Below, one piece after another: positions 17,774 through 25,770 of a stretch of DNA of 64,000 nucleotides. The notes beneath the pieces were generated by a model. The model saw only the letters and a program-made list of their open reading frames with translations. It was not told where the DNA came from and made no database searches. The stretch is from NCBI RefSeq assembly GCF_002797815.1, contig NZ_PGFJ01000001.1, forward strand, positions 868,001-932,000, given 5' to 3'. The stretch is from Mucilaginibacter auburnensis. GTDB lineage: Bacteria; Bacteroidota; Bacteroidia; Sphingobacteriales; Sphingobacteriaceae. The position numbers and the translations under genes are program-made. Positions within the stretch are counted from its first letter, which is position 1. Each line of letters starts with the position of its first letter.

Positions 17774-20700
17774 ATGACTAAAAAGAACACCCAAAGTTTT
17801 ACTTCAACCTGCTGCTACTGCGGGGTAGGCTGCGGTGTGCTCGTTAATAAAGAAAAGAGCGGCAGCATTACTGTTCAGGGTGACAAAAACCACCCGGTAA
17901 ACAAAGGCATGCTATGCAGTAAGGGCCTTAACCTGCACTACACGGTTAATGACAAGAGCGACAGGCTGCTTTACCCGCAAATGCGCTATAATAAAAACAT
18001 GCCCATGCAACGCGTAAGCTGGGATGATGCCTTGGATCGTGCTGCTGCCGTTTTTAAAACATTTATAGATAAATACGGACCCGACTCGGTGGCATTTTAC
18101 GCATCGGGCCAGTGTTTAACAGAAGAATATTATGTGTTGAATAAGCTGATGAAAGGCTTCATCGGCAGTAATAATATTGACACCAACTCGCGCCTGTGCA
18201 TGAGCAGCGCGGTGGTGGGTTACAAAAAAGCTTTAGGAGAAGACAGTGTGCCAGTTTGCTATGATGATATTGAACTGTCCGACTGCTTCTACGTAACCGG
18301 TGCCAATCCGGCCTGGTGCCATCCTATTTTATGGAGAAGGGTGGAGGCGCATAAAGCGGCTAATCCTCACATCAAAATTATAGTGGTTGACCCACGTGTT
18401 ACCGACAGCGCGGGCATAGCCGATCTGCATTTACAGATCAATCCTGGGACCGATATCACGCTTAACCATGCCATTGGCCGTGTGCTGATTGAGAATGGCG
18501 ATATTGACCTTGATTTTGTTACCAACCATGCCGAGGGTTTTGATGCCTACAGCAAACTGGTTTTTGATAGGACAGTGCATGAGTCGGCAGTGATCTGTGG
18601 TGTGAGCGAAACAGACATCCGTTTAGCTGCAAAATACATTGGCAACGCCAACGGCTTTATCACCATGTGGACGATGGGCCTTAACCAAAGTGCCATCGGT
18701 GTAAACAAAAATTTAAGTCTGATCAATCTCAACCTGATAACCGGGCAAATAGGTAAGCCGGGCTCTGGTCCGCTGTCATTAACCGGGCAGCCTAATGCCA
18801 TGGGCGGCAGGGAAGTAGGCGGCCTATCCAACCTGCTACCGGCACACCGCGATCTGGCAAATGCCGCTCATCGCGAAGAAGTAGAAAAATTTTGGGGAGG
18901 CAAGCCTATTCAGCCTACGCCTGGCTTAACGGCCACCGAAATGTTCGAGGCCTTGAATAACGGCAGGCTAAAAGCGATATGGATATTGTGTACCAATCCG
19001 CTTACCAGCTTGCCCAATGTGCGCTTAGCTGAAGAGGCATTGAAGAAAGCCAAATTTGTGGTGGTGCAGGAGGTAAGCAACAAATCAGAATGCCTGCCTT
19101 ATGCCGACGTGATACTGCCCGCCGCTGCCTGGGCCGAGAAAGAAGGCACCATGACCAACTCCGAGCGTCGCATAAGTTACCTGAATAAAGTGCTTGACCC
19201 ACCGGGAGAGGCTCTGCCGGATGCCGAAATCATTTGCCGCTTTGCGCAAAAAATGGGTTATCACGGCTTCGATTTTAAAGACGCTGCCACTATTTACGCG
19301 GAGCACGTCAAACTCACCGCCAAAACCAACATCGACATAAGCGGATTGAGTTATGATGTGTTAAAGGAAATGAAAACCGTGCAGTGGCCCTATAAAAAGA
19401 AAGGCGCATTGAAAGGTACATCAAGATTATTTACCGATAAGAAATTCTACACCCCTTCAAAAAAAGCCATCATCCACGCCGTGCCCGACGCCCTGACCAG
19501 CGAAATGCCCAACGAGGATTTCCCATTTATATTAACCACCGGACGCGTTCGCGACCAGTGGCACACCATGAGCAAAACCGGTAAGGTTAATAAGCTCAAT
19601 CAGCATTATCCGCAGGCTTTTGTGGAGCTGAACCCGGTTGACGCAGAGGCGTTAAACATTAGCGAGGGTGATGTTACGGTGATCACGTCTCGCCGGGGTG
19701 ATGTGCAGGTTAAAGCCAAAATATCCACTCAAATAAAACAAGGCGTTGTGTTTTTGCCCATGCACTGGAGCAAGATATTAGGTAACGACCTTAATCGCGC
19801 TAACAATGTTACTTCCGATCAACTCGACCCGGTATCAAAAGAACCCGACTTTAAATTCTGTGCCGTAAAGGTGGAGAAGTTTAAAAAGCCATTTCAACGT
19901 ATTGTGGTGATAGGTGCAGGCGCGGGCTCCTACGGTTTTGTGAAATCATACCGTGAACTGAATAAGGATGATCAGATCACTGTTTTCAGTAAAGAGAATC
20001 ATCCCTTCTACAACCGCATTATGCTGCCCGACTACATCAGCGGCGAGCAAAAATGGGAGCAGTTGGTGAAAATGACCGACGAGGAAGAACCTGAATATAA
20101 TATCAACTTACAGCGCGGTGTAAGTGTAGAAAAGATAGATCGTGTTAACAAAGTAGTAACCGATTCAAGAGGCGGTAAAACCCCTTATGATATTTTGCTG
20201 ATGGCAACCGGCAGTCGTGCTGCCGTGCCTAAAAACGTGCCCACATTGCCGGGCATTTTCACCATGCGCAACCGCAATGATGCCGACAACTTTAAAAAGC
20301 ATGTGCCGGCTGATGGTCACGTGGTGATCGTTGGCGGTGGTTTGTTGGGTTTGGAAATGGCAGCATCGCTGCGCGAGATAGGTATAAGGGTAACCATCAT
20401 TCAGCGTACTTCAAGGTTTTTAAACCGCCAGCTGGATGCCTTGGGCAGTCAGTTGTTGCACGAGGAAATGGCCGACCAGGGTTGCGATATTTATTATGAC
20501 GATGAGATACAGTTGTTTTACGGTCGCTCAAAACTTACAGGCGTAGGTTTAAAGAGTGGGCGCAAACTCAATTGCGATGCCATTATCCTCGCCATAGGTA
20601 CTAACCCCAACATGGAGCTGGCCCGCGAGAGCGGTTTAGAATGCCGCCGTGGGGTAGTGGTAAACGAGCGCATGCAAACCAGCGATCCTGATATTTACGC

Positions 20701-21292
20701 CATTGGTGAGATTGCCGAGTTTGACGGTACACTGTACGGTATCTCCGCCGCCGCCGAACAGCAGGCAGCCGTGGTAGCAGCTTACATGAACGGTGATATA
20801 GCCAGCTATTACAAGGGCAGTCTGTTTATGAACATCATCAAAATACATGGCTTTGATCTGTGCAGCATCGGCTTATCAGAATGCCCTAATGATACCGAGT
20901 ACGAAGAAGTGGTATTCATTGACAAAGCCAAGCGCTACTACAAAAAATGCATCATTCACCAGGACAGGCTGGTGGGCGCTATACTGATAGGCGATAAGAG
21001 CGAATTTATTGAATTCCGTGAACTCATCGCCAATAAAACCGAGTTGAGCGAGAAACGCCTGCAACTGCTTCGCAGCGGCAACAAAGCCGAACCTGTTATT
21101 GGTAAGGTGGTTTGCAGTTGCAACAATGTGGGTGCGGGTAACATTCAGAATAAAATTGACGGCGGCTATGTTGACCTAAAACAGCTATGCTCTGCCACGG
21201 GCGCGGGCATGGGCTGCGGCTCGTGCAGGCCGGAGGTAAAGCGCCTGTTAGATGCCGCCCTGCAAAATACAGTAATGGCTAAAGCAGGATAA
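17774..21292 (+). CDS. Fused assimilatory nitrate reductase (molybdopterin-FAD-BFD)
   Basis: A 1172-residue fusion that reduces nitrate to nitrite in the cytoplasm. Residues 1-700 form a NasA-type molybdopterin oxidoreductase: the [4Fe-4S] ligands are Cys13, Cys16, Cys20 and Cys48, and the Mo ligand is probably Cys142 (NSRLCMSSAV). From about residue 706 follows a pyridine-nucleotide/FAD oxidoreductase domain (IVVIGAGAGSYG, later VIVGGGLLGLEMA) like the front half of NirB. From about 1110 comes a BFD [2Fe-2S] domain (VVCSCNNVG...GCGSC). In Klebsiella NasA the BFD domain follows the molybdopterin part directly and the FAD reductase NasC is separate; here reductase and electron input are on one chain. 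It is followed one base later by the rubredoxin-fusion gene. Confidence 0.94.
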   Translation: MTKKNTQSFTSTCCYCGVGCGVLVNKEKSGSITVQGDKNHPVNKGMLCSKGLNLHYTVNDKSDRLLYPQMRYNKNMPMQRVSWDDALDRAAAVFKTFIDKYGPDSVAFYASGQCLTEEYYVLNKLMKGFIGSNNIDTNSRLCMSSAVVGYKKALGEDSVPVCYDDIELSDCFYVTGANPAWCHPILWRRVEAHKAANPHIKIIVVDPRVTDSAGIADLHLQINPGTDITLNHAIGRVLIENGDIDLDFVTNHAEGFDAYSKLVFDRTVHESAVICGVSETDIRLAAKYIGNANGFITMWTMGLNQSAIGVNKNLSLINLNLITGQIGKPGSGPLSLTGQPNAMGGREVGGLSNLLPAHRDLANAAHREEVEKFWGGKPIQPTPGLTATEMFEALNNGRLKAIWILCTNPLTSLPNVRLAEEALKKAKFVVVQEVSNKSECLPYADVILPAAAWAEKEGTMTNSERRISYLNKVLDPPGEALPDAEIICRFAQKMGYHGFDFKDAATIYAEHVKLTAKTNIDISGLSYDVLKEMKTVQWPYKKKGALKGTSRLFTDKKFYTPSKKAIIHAVPDALTSEMPNEDFPFILTTGRVRDQWHTMSKTGKVNKLNQHYPQAFVELNPVDAEALNISEGDVTVITSRRGDVQVKAKISTQIKQGVVFLPMHWSKILGNDLNRANNVTSDQLDPVSKEPDFKFCAVKVEKFKKPFQRIVVIGAGAGSYGFVKSYRELNKDDQITVFSKENHPFYNRIMLPDYISGEQKWEQLVKMTDEEEPEYNINLQRGVSVEKIDRVNKVVTDSRGGKTPYDILLMATGSRAAVPKNVPTLPGIFTMRNRNDADNFKKHVPADGHVVIVGGGLLGLEMAASLREIGIRVTIIQRTSRFLNRQLDALGSQLLHEEMADQGCDIYYDDEIQLFYGRSKLTGVGLKSGRKLNCDAIILAIGTNPNMELARESGLECRRGVVVNERMQTSDPDIYAIGEIAEFDGTLYGISAAAEQQAAVVAAYMNGDIASYYKGSLFMNIIKIHGFDLCSIGLSECPNDTEYEEVVFIDKAKRYYKKCIIHQDRLVGAILIGDKSEFIEFRELIANKTELSEKRLQLLRSGNKAEPVIGKVVCSCNNVGAGNIQNKIDGGYVDLKQLCSATGAGMGCGSCRPEVKRLLDAALQNTVMAKAG

Positions 21293-21293
21293 A

Positions 21294-22733
21294 ATGGAGC
21301 ATTTGATCAAGATCAACCTGCCCGGCGGTTTCATATCTGCCGGCGATCTGTACGAGATACTGGAGATTGCCGAAAGCGCGGGTGCCGCCAGCATCCGCTT
21401 TGGTAACAGGCAGCAATTGTACTTTACCATAGCTGAGGAGCGGTTGGAGGACCTTGAACTGGACATGTTAAAATCAGAGATCAGCTATGAGGTGGATGCG
21501 GACCAATACCCAAACATCATCAGCTCCTACGTAACCGACACCATCTTTACCCAATTTGACGGCTGGCTGCGCGAGGGCGTTTATAAAGACATTTTTGATG
21601 CCTTTGACTATCAGCCACAGCTCAAGGTGAACCTGGTGGATAACTACCAAAGCTTTGTACCATTCTTTAGCGGTCACATTAACTTCATCGCCTCGGGTAC
21701 CAGCAACTACTGGTACACCTATGTGCGCTTCCCCAAAACGGATATATTATATTGCCTGCCTACGCTGGTTTACTCTGAGGATATACCCGTGCTTGCTAAA
21801 TCCATAGAACACACCATCCTCAACAAGCCCGAGCTGTTTTACAACCGCACTGATGTTGATACCGAACGCTTTTACACCCTCCTGCAAAAGCAGGTTAGCG
21901 TAGTTTTTCAGCCGGTTACCGAATCGCTTAAACTGCCCGACTTTTTCCTGCCTTACTACGAGGGATTTAACAAATACAGCAATAAGTATTGGCTAGGCGT
22001 GTACCGCCGTAATGAGCTGTTTTCTATTGGCTTTTTAAAGGATGTTTGTTTGCTGTGTTTGAAAAGCCGTATCGGGCAGATCTACACCACGCCATGGAAA
22101 TCGCTCATTATAAAAGGTATAGACCCTGCCGATCGTAACCAGTGGGGCCTGATACTCAGCAAGTATCACCTCAATATACGCCATGCGGCCAATGAGCTGA
22201 ACTGGCAGGTGGAAGACGTTTGCAGGGAAGGCCTTGATCTTAAACTGCAATTGGTACGACAGTTTGAGGAGGCAGACCTGCGCACCTATCAGCTGAGTTT
22301 TGCCATTAAAACCCAGCCTAAAACCGGTCTGCAGGGTGCTATCAGTATCAAGAAGGAAAAAGATGAGCTATACAGCATATCGCACACGCGCGACTTCAAC
22401 CCCAACTCGCGCGAGGAGGTGGTTTATGCCGATGGGGTGGAGCAGCAGCAGCTCAGCACGCATTTAATAGCCCTGTGCCATAGCTTTCAGGATATGCAGT
22501 GCAACGCCATTGTACCCGAAACTCCGCTTGCTGAACCCGCTGCACGAACCGAAGAAAAGGAATTAATTTACGAATGCAGCTGTTGCCTCACCCGTTACGA
22601 CAAAACCTACGGCGACCCGCTCAATGACATTGCCCCCGGCACCGACTTTGAACAATTAGCCACCTACAACTGCCCCGTATGCGACGCGCCCAAGTCTGAT
22701 TTCAGGTTGGTGAGTGATGGGGTGGATGTTTAA
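21294..22733 (+). CDS. Rubredoxin fused to nitrite/sulfite-reductase-like domains
   Basis: A 479-residue protein. The first ~400 residues look like the ferredoxin-like half domains of nitrite/sulfite reductase (LPGGFISAGDLYEILEIAESAG, ISIRFGNRQQLYFTI), but the four-Cys [4Fe-4S]/siroheme pattern of true reductases is not visible. Residues ~425-472 are a rubredoxin: CSCC near the start and CPVCDAPKSDF at the end supply the four Cys around one iron. It starts one base after the fused nitrate reductase, so it is probably translated with it. A role as electron carrier or scaffold for nitrate reduction is likely, but the acceptor domain's function is unknown. Confidence 0.8.
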   Translation: MEHLIKINLPGGFISAGDLYEILEIAESAGAASIRFGNRQQLYFTIAEERLEDLELDMLKSEISYEVDADQYPNIISSYVTDTIFTQFDGWLREGVYKDIFDAFDYQPQLKVNLVDNYQSFVPFFSGHINFIASGTSNYWYTYVRFPKTDILYCLPTLVYSEDIPVLAKSIEHTILNKPELFYNRTDVDTERFYTLLQKQVSVVFQPVTESLKLPDFFLPYYEGFNKYSNKYWLGVYRRNELFSIGFLKDVCLLCLKSRIGQIYTTPWKSLIIKGIDPADRNQWGLILSKYHLNIRHAANELNWQVEDVCREGLDLKLQLVRQFEEADLRTYQLSFAIKTQPKTGLQGAISIKKEKDELYSISHTRDFNPNSREEVVYADGVEQQQLSTHLIALCHSFQDMQCNAIVPETPLAEPAARTEEKELIYECSCCLTRYDKTYGDPLNDIAPGTDFEQLATYNCPVCDAPKSDFRLVSDGVDV

Positions 22734-22760
22734 ACAGGCATGGCATAACAATGCACCCAA

Positions 22761-22788
22761 TGTCATGATGAGCTTGTCGAAGCATGAT
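22761..22788. repeat. Half repeat of the REP-like family
   Basis: TGTCATGATGAGCTTGTC followed by GAAGCATGAT: the left hairpin of the composite repeat, here with no right half attached. Confidence 0.7.
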
Positions 22789-22805
22789 ACAATAATACTG
22801 CCTTA

Positions 22806-22919
22806 TGTCATGGTGAGCTCCGTCGAACCATGATCCGGACCGAGATGCAGGTGTGTAGCATAAATCCATAGACAAACATCGCGTGCCGTTGTCGGTGCTT
22901 CGACAAGCTCAGTGTGACA
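22806..22919. repeat. Composite REP-like repeat, unit A
   Basis: A 114-base unit: left hairpin (TCATGGTGAGC...GAACCATGA), a spacer with GATGCAGGTGTGTAGCATAAA, and a right half CGGTGCTTCGACAAGCTCAG ending TGTGACA. The units at 23323 and 23456 have the same order and similar spacer sequence. Confidence 0.85.
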
Positions 22920-22930
22920 AACCGTATTAT

Positions 22931-22955
22931 TGTCATGGTGAACTCGTAGAACCAT
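22931..22955. repeat. Left half repeat overlapping the GIY-YIG 3' end
   Basis: TGTCATGGTGAACTC...GAACCAT matches the left hairpin of the composite units. Read on the minus strand it encodes the last residues and the stop codon of the GIY-YIG gene. Confidence 0.75.
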
Positions 22956-23263
22956 CAGATCCACCAGATGTACGGTTCTTCGCTGTTTTGGATAACTCCG
23001 GGAGCAGGTGCCAGTTATTGTTTATTATGGCTTCTTTTTTCGCTCGTCGCCAGCCTTTAACCTGCTTTTCGAAAGCTATTGCCTGATTAATATCAGTAAA
23101 CGTTTCGCAAAACACCAGTTTCAGCGGTCGCCTTTTTATAAGTATAACACGTAGGATTTATTCCTTCAGCATGTTGTGAAAAGCGTATATCAATGTTATT
23201 CGTCACTCCGGTATAATATGACTCGTCACTGCAAAGCAAAATGTAGACAAAGTAGGTTTTCAT
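22933..23263 (-). pseudogene. GIY-YIG nuclease, frameshifted
   Basis: A small GIY-YIG endonuclease of about 110 residues, in two frames. The first part (MKTYFVYILLCSDESYYTGV) begins at the ATG at 23263 and holds the Tyr-Val-Tyr-like core (here YVYI-equivalent VYILL and YYTGV); the second part continues LKLVFCETFTDINQAIAFEK and KGWRRAKKEAI, the conserved Arg/Glu region of the family. The two are joined at an A5 run (T5 on the plus strand, 23133-23137); removing one A restores a single frame. The total length of 331 bases fits one extra base. The last codons (GSDGSTSSP, stop) lie inside a repeat half at 22931-22955. It could be a true pseudogene, a sequencing error, or phase variation. Confidence 0.8.
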
Positions 23264-23288
23264 GTAATAGCTAATATACAATTTATGT

Positions 23289-23310
23289 GTTTGAACAAGC
23301 TCAGTGTGAA
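23289..23310. repeat. Right half repeat 5' of the GIY-YIG gene
   Basis: TTTGAACAAGCTCAGTGTGA matches the right half (CTTCGACAAGCTCAGTGTGACA) of the composite units. With the left half at 22931 it brackets the nuclease gene in the same order as in a complete unit. Confidence 0.7.
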
Positions 23311-23322
23311 AATAAAGGGAAA

Positions 23323-23589
23323 TGTCATGGTGAGCGTGTCGAACCATGATACGGACCCCAATGCAGGTGTGTAGCATAAACCCATAGACAATCATCACGT
23401 GCCGTTGTCGGTGCTTCGACAAGCTCAGCATGACAACTGACAAAGCAATAACCGATGTCATGGTGAGCTCCGTCGAACCATGATAAGGACCGCGATGCAG
23501 GTATGTAGCATAAACCCATAGAAAGGTAATCGTGTACTGTTGTCTGTGCTTCGACAAGCTCAGCAGGACAACTGACAATGCAATAACCG
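23323..23589. repeat. Composite REP-like repeat, units B and C in tandem
   Basis: Two direct copies with a period of 133 bases: B 23323-23455 and C 23456-23589. Each has the left hairpin (TGTCATGGTGAGC), the GATGCAGGT-TGTAGCATAAACCCATAG spacer (B reads AATGCAGG), the right half GTGCTTCGACAAGCTCAGCA and a tail ending CAATAACCG. Reading frames across the block are incidental. Confidence 0.88.
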
Positions 23590-23831
23590 TACTGCCGCAA
23601 GAATACAGCATTAGACAGCGAAAGGAATTCTTGTGCCACTTCTACAAAAGAATTTCAAATAACCCGTTTCACTCGTCTCATTTTCGTTTCACTAAAAATC
23701 GTTATTTAATTAATAACCAGTTTATTGCAAAATAAATCGTCTCACATCGTTTCATATCCACGGCGAGACGGTACGCCTCAATTTTTACTTTCCGCTTACC
23801 GCAGGTAAATAGGATTGCTGTAAATTGCAGT

Positions 23832-24535
23832 ATGAAAGTACAAATATGGAGCGACGTAATGTGCCCGTTCTGCTACATTGGCAAACGCCGGTTTGAAAAG
23901 GCATTAGATTGGTTTGAAAACAGCAAGGATATTGAAGTGGAGTGGAAGAGTTTTCAGCTGAACCCGCATTTAAAAACAGACCCATCATAAACGTTACCCA
24001 ATACCTGGCTGATATTAAGGGCTGGACCATTGACCACGCCCGCCAAATGAACAACCATGTTACCCAAATGGCTGCCGCAGAGGGCCTGAGCTATGATTTT
24101 GACAAAGCCGTTGTAGCCAACAGCTTCGACGCGCACCGCTTTGCACACCTGGCCAAACAACACGGCAAAGGCGACGAAGCCGAAGAAGCCCTGTTCAACG
24201 CCTACTTCACCAACGGCCAAAACATAGCGGACCATACCACCCTCGCCTCCTTAGGCGAATCCATAGGTTTAGACAAAACCCTTGTTGAACAAACGCTGGC
24301 TACCGACCAATACGCCGCCGATGTGCATGCCGATATTCAGCAGGCGCAGCGGTACGGTATAAGCGGTGTGCCGTTCTTTGTAGTTGACAATAAATACGCC
24401 GTATCGGGCGCGCAGGAGGTAGCGGTGTTTTTACAAACCCTCCAAAAAGCCCACACCGAATGGTCGGCAGCCAACGGTCCTGCCAGTCTGGATGTAATTG
24501 ATGGCGATAGCTGTGAAGTAGGCGGCGATTGCTAA
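23832..24535 (+). pseudogene. FrnE-like DsbA-family oxidoreductase, frameshifted
   Basis: A DsbA/FrnE-type thioredoxin-fold protein normally about 235 residues. The N-terminal part starts at the ATG at 23832 with the active site CPFC (MKVQIWSDVMCPFCYIGKRR) and runs to TAA at 23988. The rest, from INVTQYLADIKGW on, is in another frame and ends at 24535. Inserting one base at about 23987 (after TCA) joins the parts as DPS-x-NVTQYL with no gap in the family pattern; the span of 704 bases agrees with one missing base. The C-terminal part keeps GVPFFVVDNKYAVSGAQ, the cis-Pro loop region. Either a recent loss or a sequencing error. Confidence 0.82.
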
Positions 24536-24538
24536 GGC

Positions 24539-25099
24539 TTAGCTATTAACCGTAGCCAATATGTTGTGCATTTGTAGGGTATGCCTTTGCTGATGCGCCA
24601 CAATAAAGCGGAACACATCGCCCAGTTTGAGTTTTATAAAAGGGGCAATGCTTATGGGTATATGCAGCTTGTTAATATCGTAGCTGCGCGCCTGTTCAAG
24701 TAAGGTTATCAGCTGTTTTTGATGTGTAATGTAGGTTGTGAGTACCTCATGGCTGTTTAGCTGGACACCAGGGCGATGCCGGGCAGCTGCTTTGTACTTC
24801 TTTTTGATGATGCCGTTATCAGGTTGCATCATCCCAACAAAATAATTACCCAGCCAACCCGGTTTAAAGTCTGTTACAGTTGTTTTTGAGGCTGATGCCA
24901 GCGCCATGCTAATGCGAGGCAGGTAATAGGTGCTGTAGGTATTCAGGTGCTCGGCAACCTGGGCAATGCTCCAACTATGCTCATCAGGCTTTTTGTTTAA
25001 CAGGCTGTCGCTTAAGGAGAGCAGGTGTTCAGCCTGCATTATCTGCGTCATCACTTCGTTTATTAATTGTTGAATAAGCTGGCCGGTATTAATCTGCAT
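24539..25099 (-). CDS. DinB-family protein
   Basis: A 186-residue four-helix-bundle protein of the DinB/YfiT group. Metal-binding His residues are visible: in SWSIAQVAEHLNTY near residue 50 and in the pair VAHQQRHTLQMHNI near the C-terminus. The family includes thiol-dependent metalloenzymes (bacillithiol or mycothiol S-transferases); the substrate here is unknown. It is convergent with the frnE fragment. Confidence 0.85.
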   Translation of the reverse strand: MQINTGQLIQQLINEVMTQIMQAEHLLSLSDSLLNKKPDEHSWSIAQVAEHLNTYSTYYLPRISMALASASKTTVTDFKPGWLGNYFVGMMQPDNGIIKKKYKAAARHRPGVQLNSHEVLTTYITHQKQLITLLEQARSYDINKLHIPISIAPFIKLKLGDVFRFIVAHQQRHTLQMHNILATVNS

Positions 25100-25164
25100 G
25101 GTTCAAATAGTATGCTGCAAATAACGGTATAGGCTGTTGTTTAAAAGTTGGCGCAGACCAACAT

Positions 25165-25764
25165 TTACAGCTTAATGTTATTCATCATTTTGCTCAAAGT
25201 GGTTTTTTCAACGCCAATGTAGGATGCTATGTATTTGTCGGGTATCAGGTTAAACAAATGCGGACTGCGGGCAAACAGGGCGCTAAGTTTTTCGACTGCT
25301 GTAAACATGCTCAACTCCTGATTCCGCACCAATACACCCGATAGGGTGTGCGATAACATGATGCGCATCCATTTCTCCAATTCGGCGTGTTTATCTACTA
25401 CTTCAAACAAGTCGTGATAGCTGATGTAGAGTAGCCTGGTGGTGGTAAGGCTTTCGTAAGTAAGCTTAGCGGGTTGCTGTAGCAAAAAGCTGTCAACCAC
25501 TCCACCAAACGAGAAGGGGTAAGTAAATACGGTAGTAAACTCTTTATTATTATGCGTGCTGAAACAACGTTGAACACCTTCGCAAATAAAATACAGGTAG
25601 CGCTCAACCTCACCTTCGGTGGTTATTACGGTTTTGCGTTTATAATTTCGTGCTTTCCATTTAGGTAAGAGCTCATCAAATAATTTGTCCGGCAAAACAG
25701 GTACTTTATTGAAAAATGCCTTCAAAGCGCTAAGCTCTTCAGTGGTAGGATGGGCAGCGGGCAT
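25165..25764 (-). CDS. Crp/Fnr-family transcriptional regulator
   Basis: A 199-residue protein with a cyclic-nucleotide-binding beta-barrel (ITTEGEVERYLYFICEG, then FTYPFSFGGVVDSFL) and a C-terminal helix-turn-helix (LIPDKYIASYIGVEKTTLSKMMNNI). This short form is common in Bacteroidota. The residues that bind cAMP phosphate are not evident, so the ligand is uncertain. It stands next to the convergent DinB gene and follows the nucleoside-hydrolase-like gene by 6 bases (that gene ends at 25771), so it may be co-transcribed with it. Confidence 0.87.
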   Translation of the reverse strand: MPAAHPTTEELSALKAFFNKVPVLPDKLFDELLPKWKARNYKRKTVITTEGEVERYLYFICEGVQRCFSTHNNKEFTTVFTYPFSFGGVVDSFLLQQPAKLTYESLTTTRLLYISYHDLFEVVDKHAELEKWMRIMLSHTLSGVLVRNQELSMFTAVEKLSALFARSPHLFNLIPDKYIASYIGVEKTTLSKMMNNIKL

Positions 25765-25770
25765 AACCAG

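Noticed and set aside
22734..23600. CRISPR array
   Set aside because: The repeats are long, palindromic and few, with no regular short spacers and no cas genes.
22883..23639. Several long frames in the repeat region (22883-23086, 23093-23611, 23325-23639)
   Set aside because: They are incidental readings of repeat units and of the GIY-YIG gene; only 22933-23263 has protein-family motifs.
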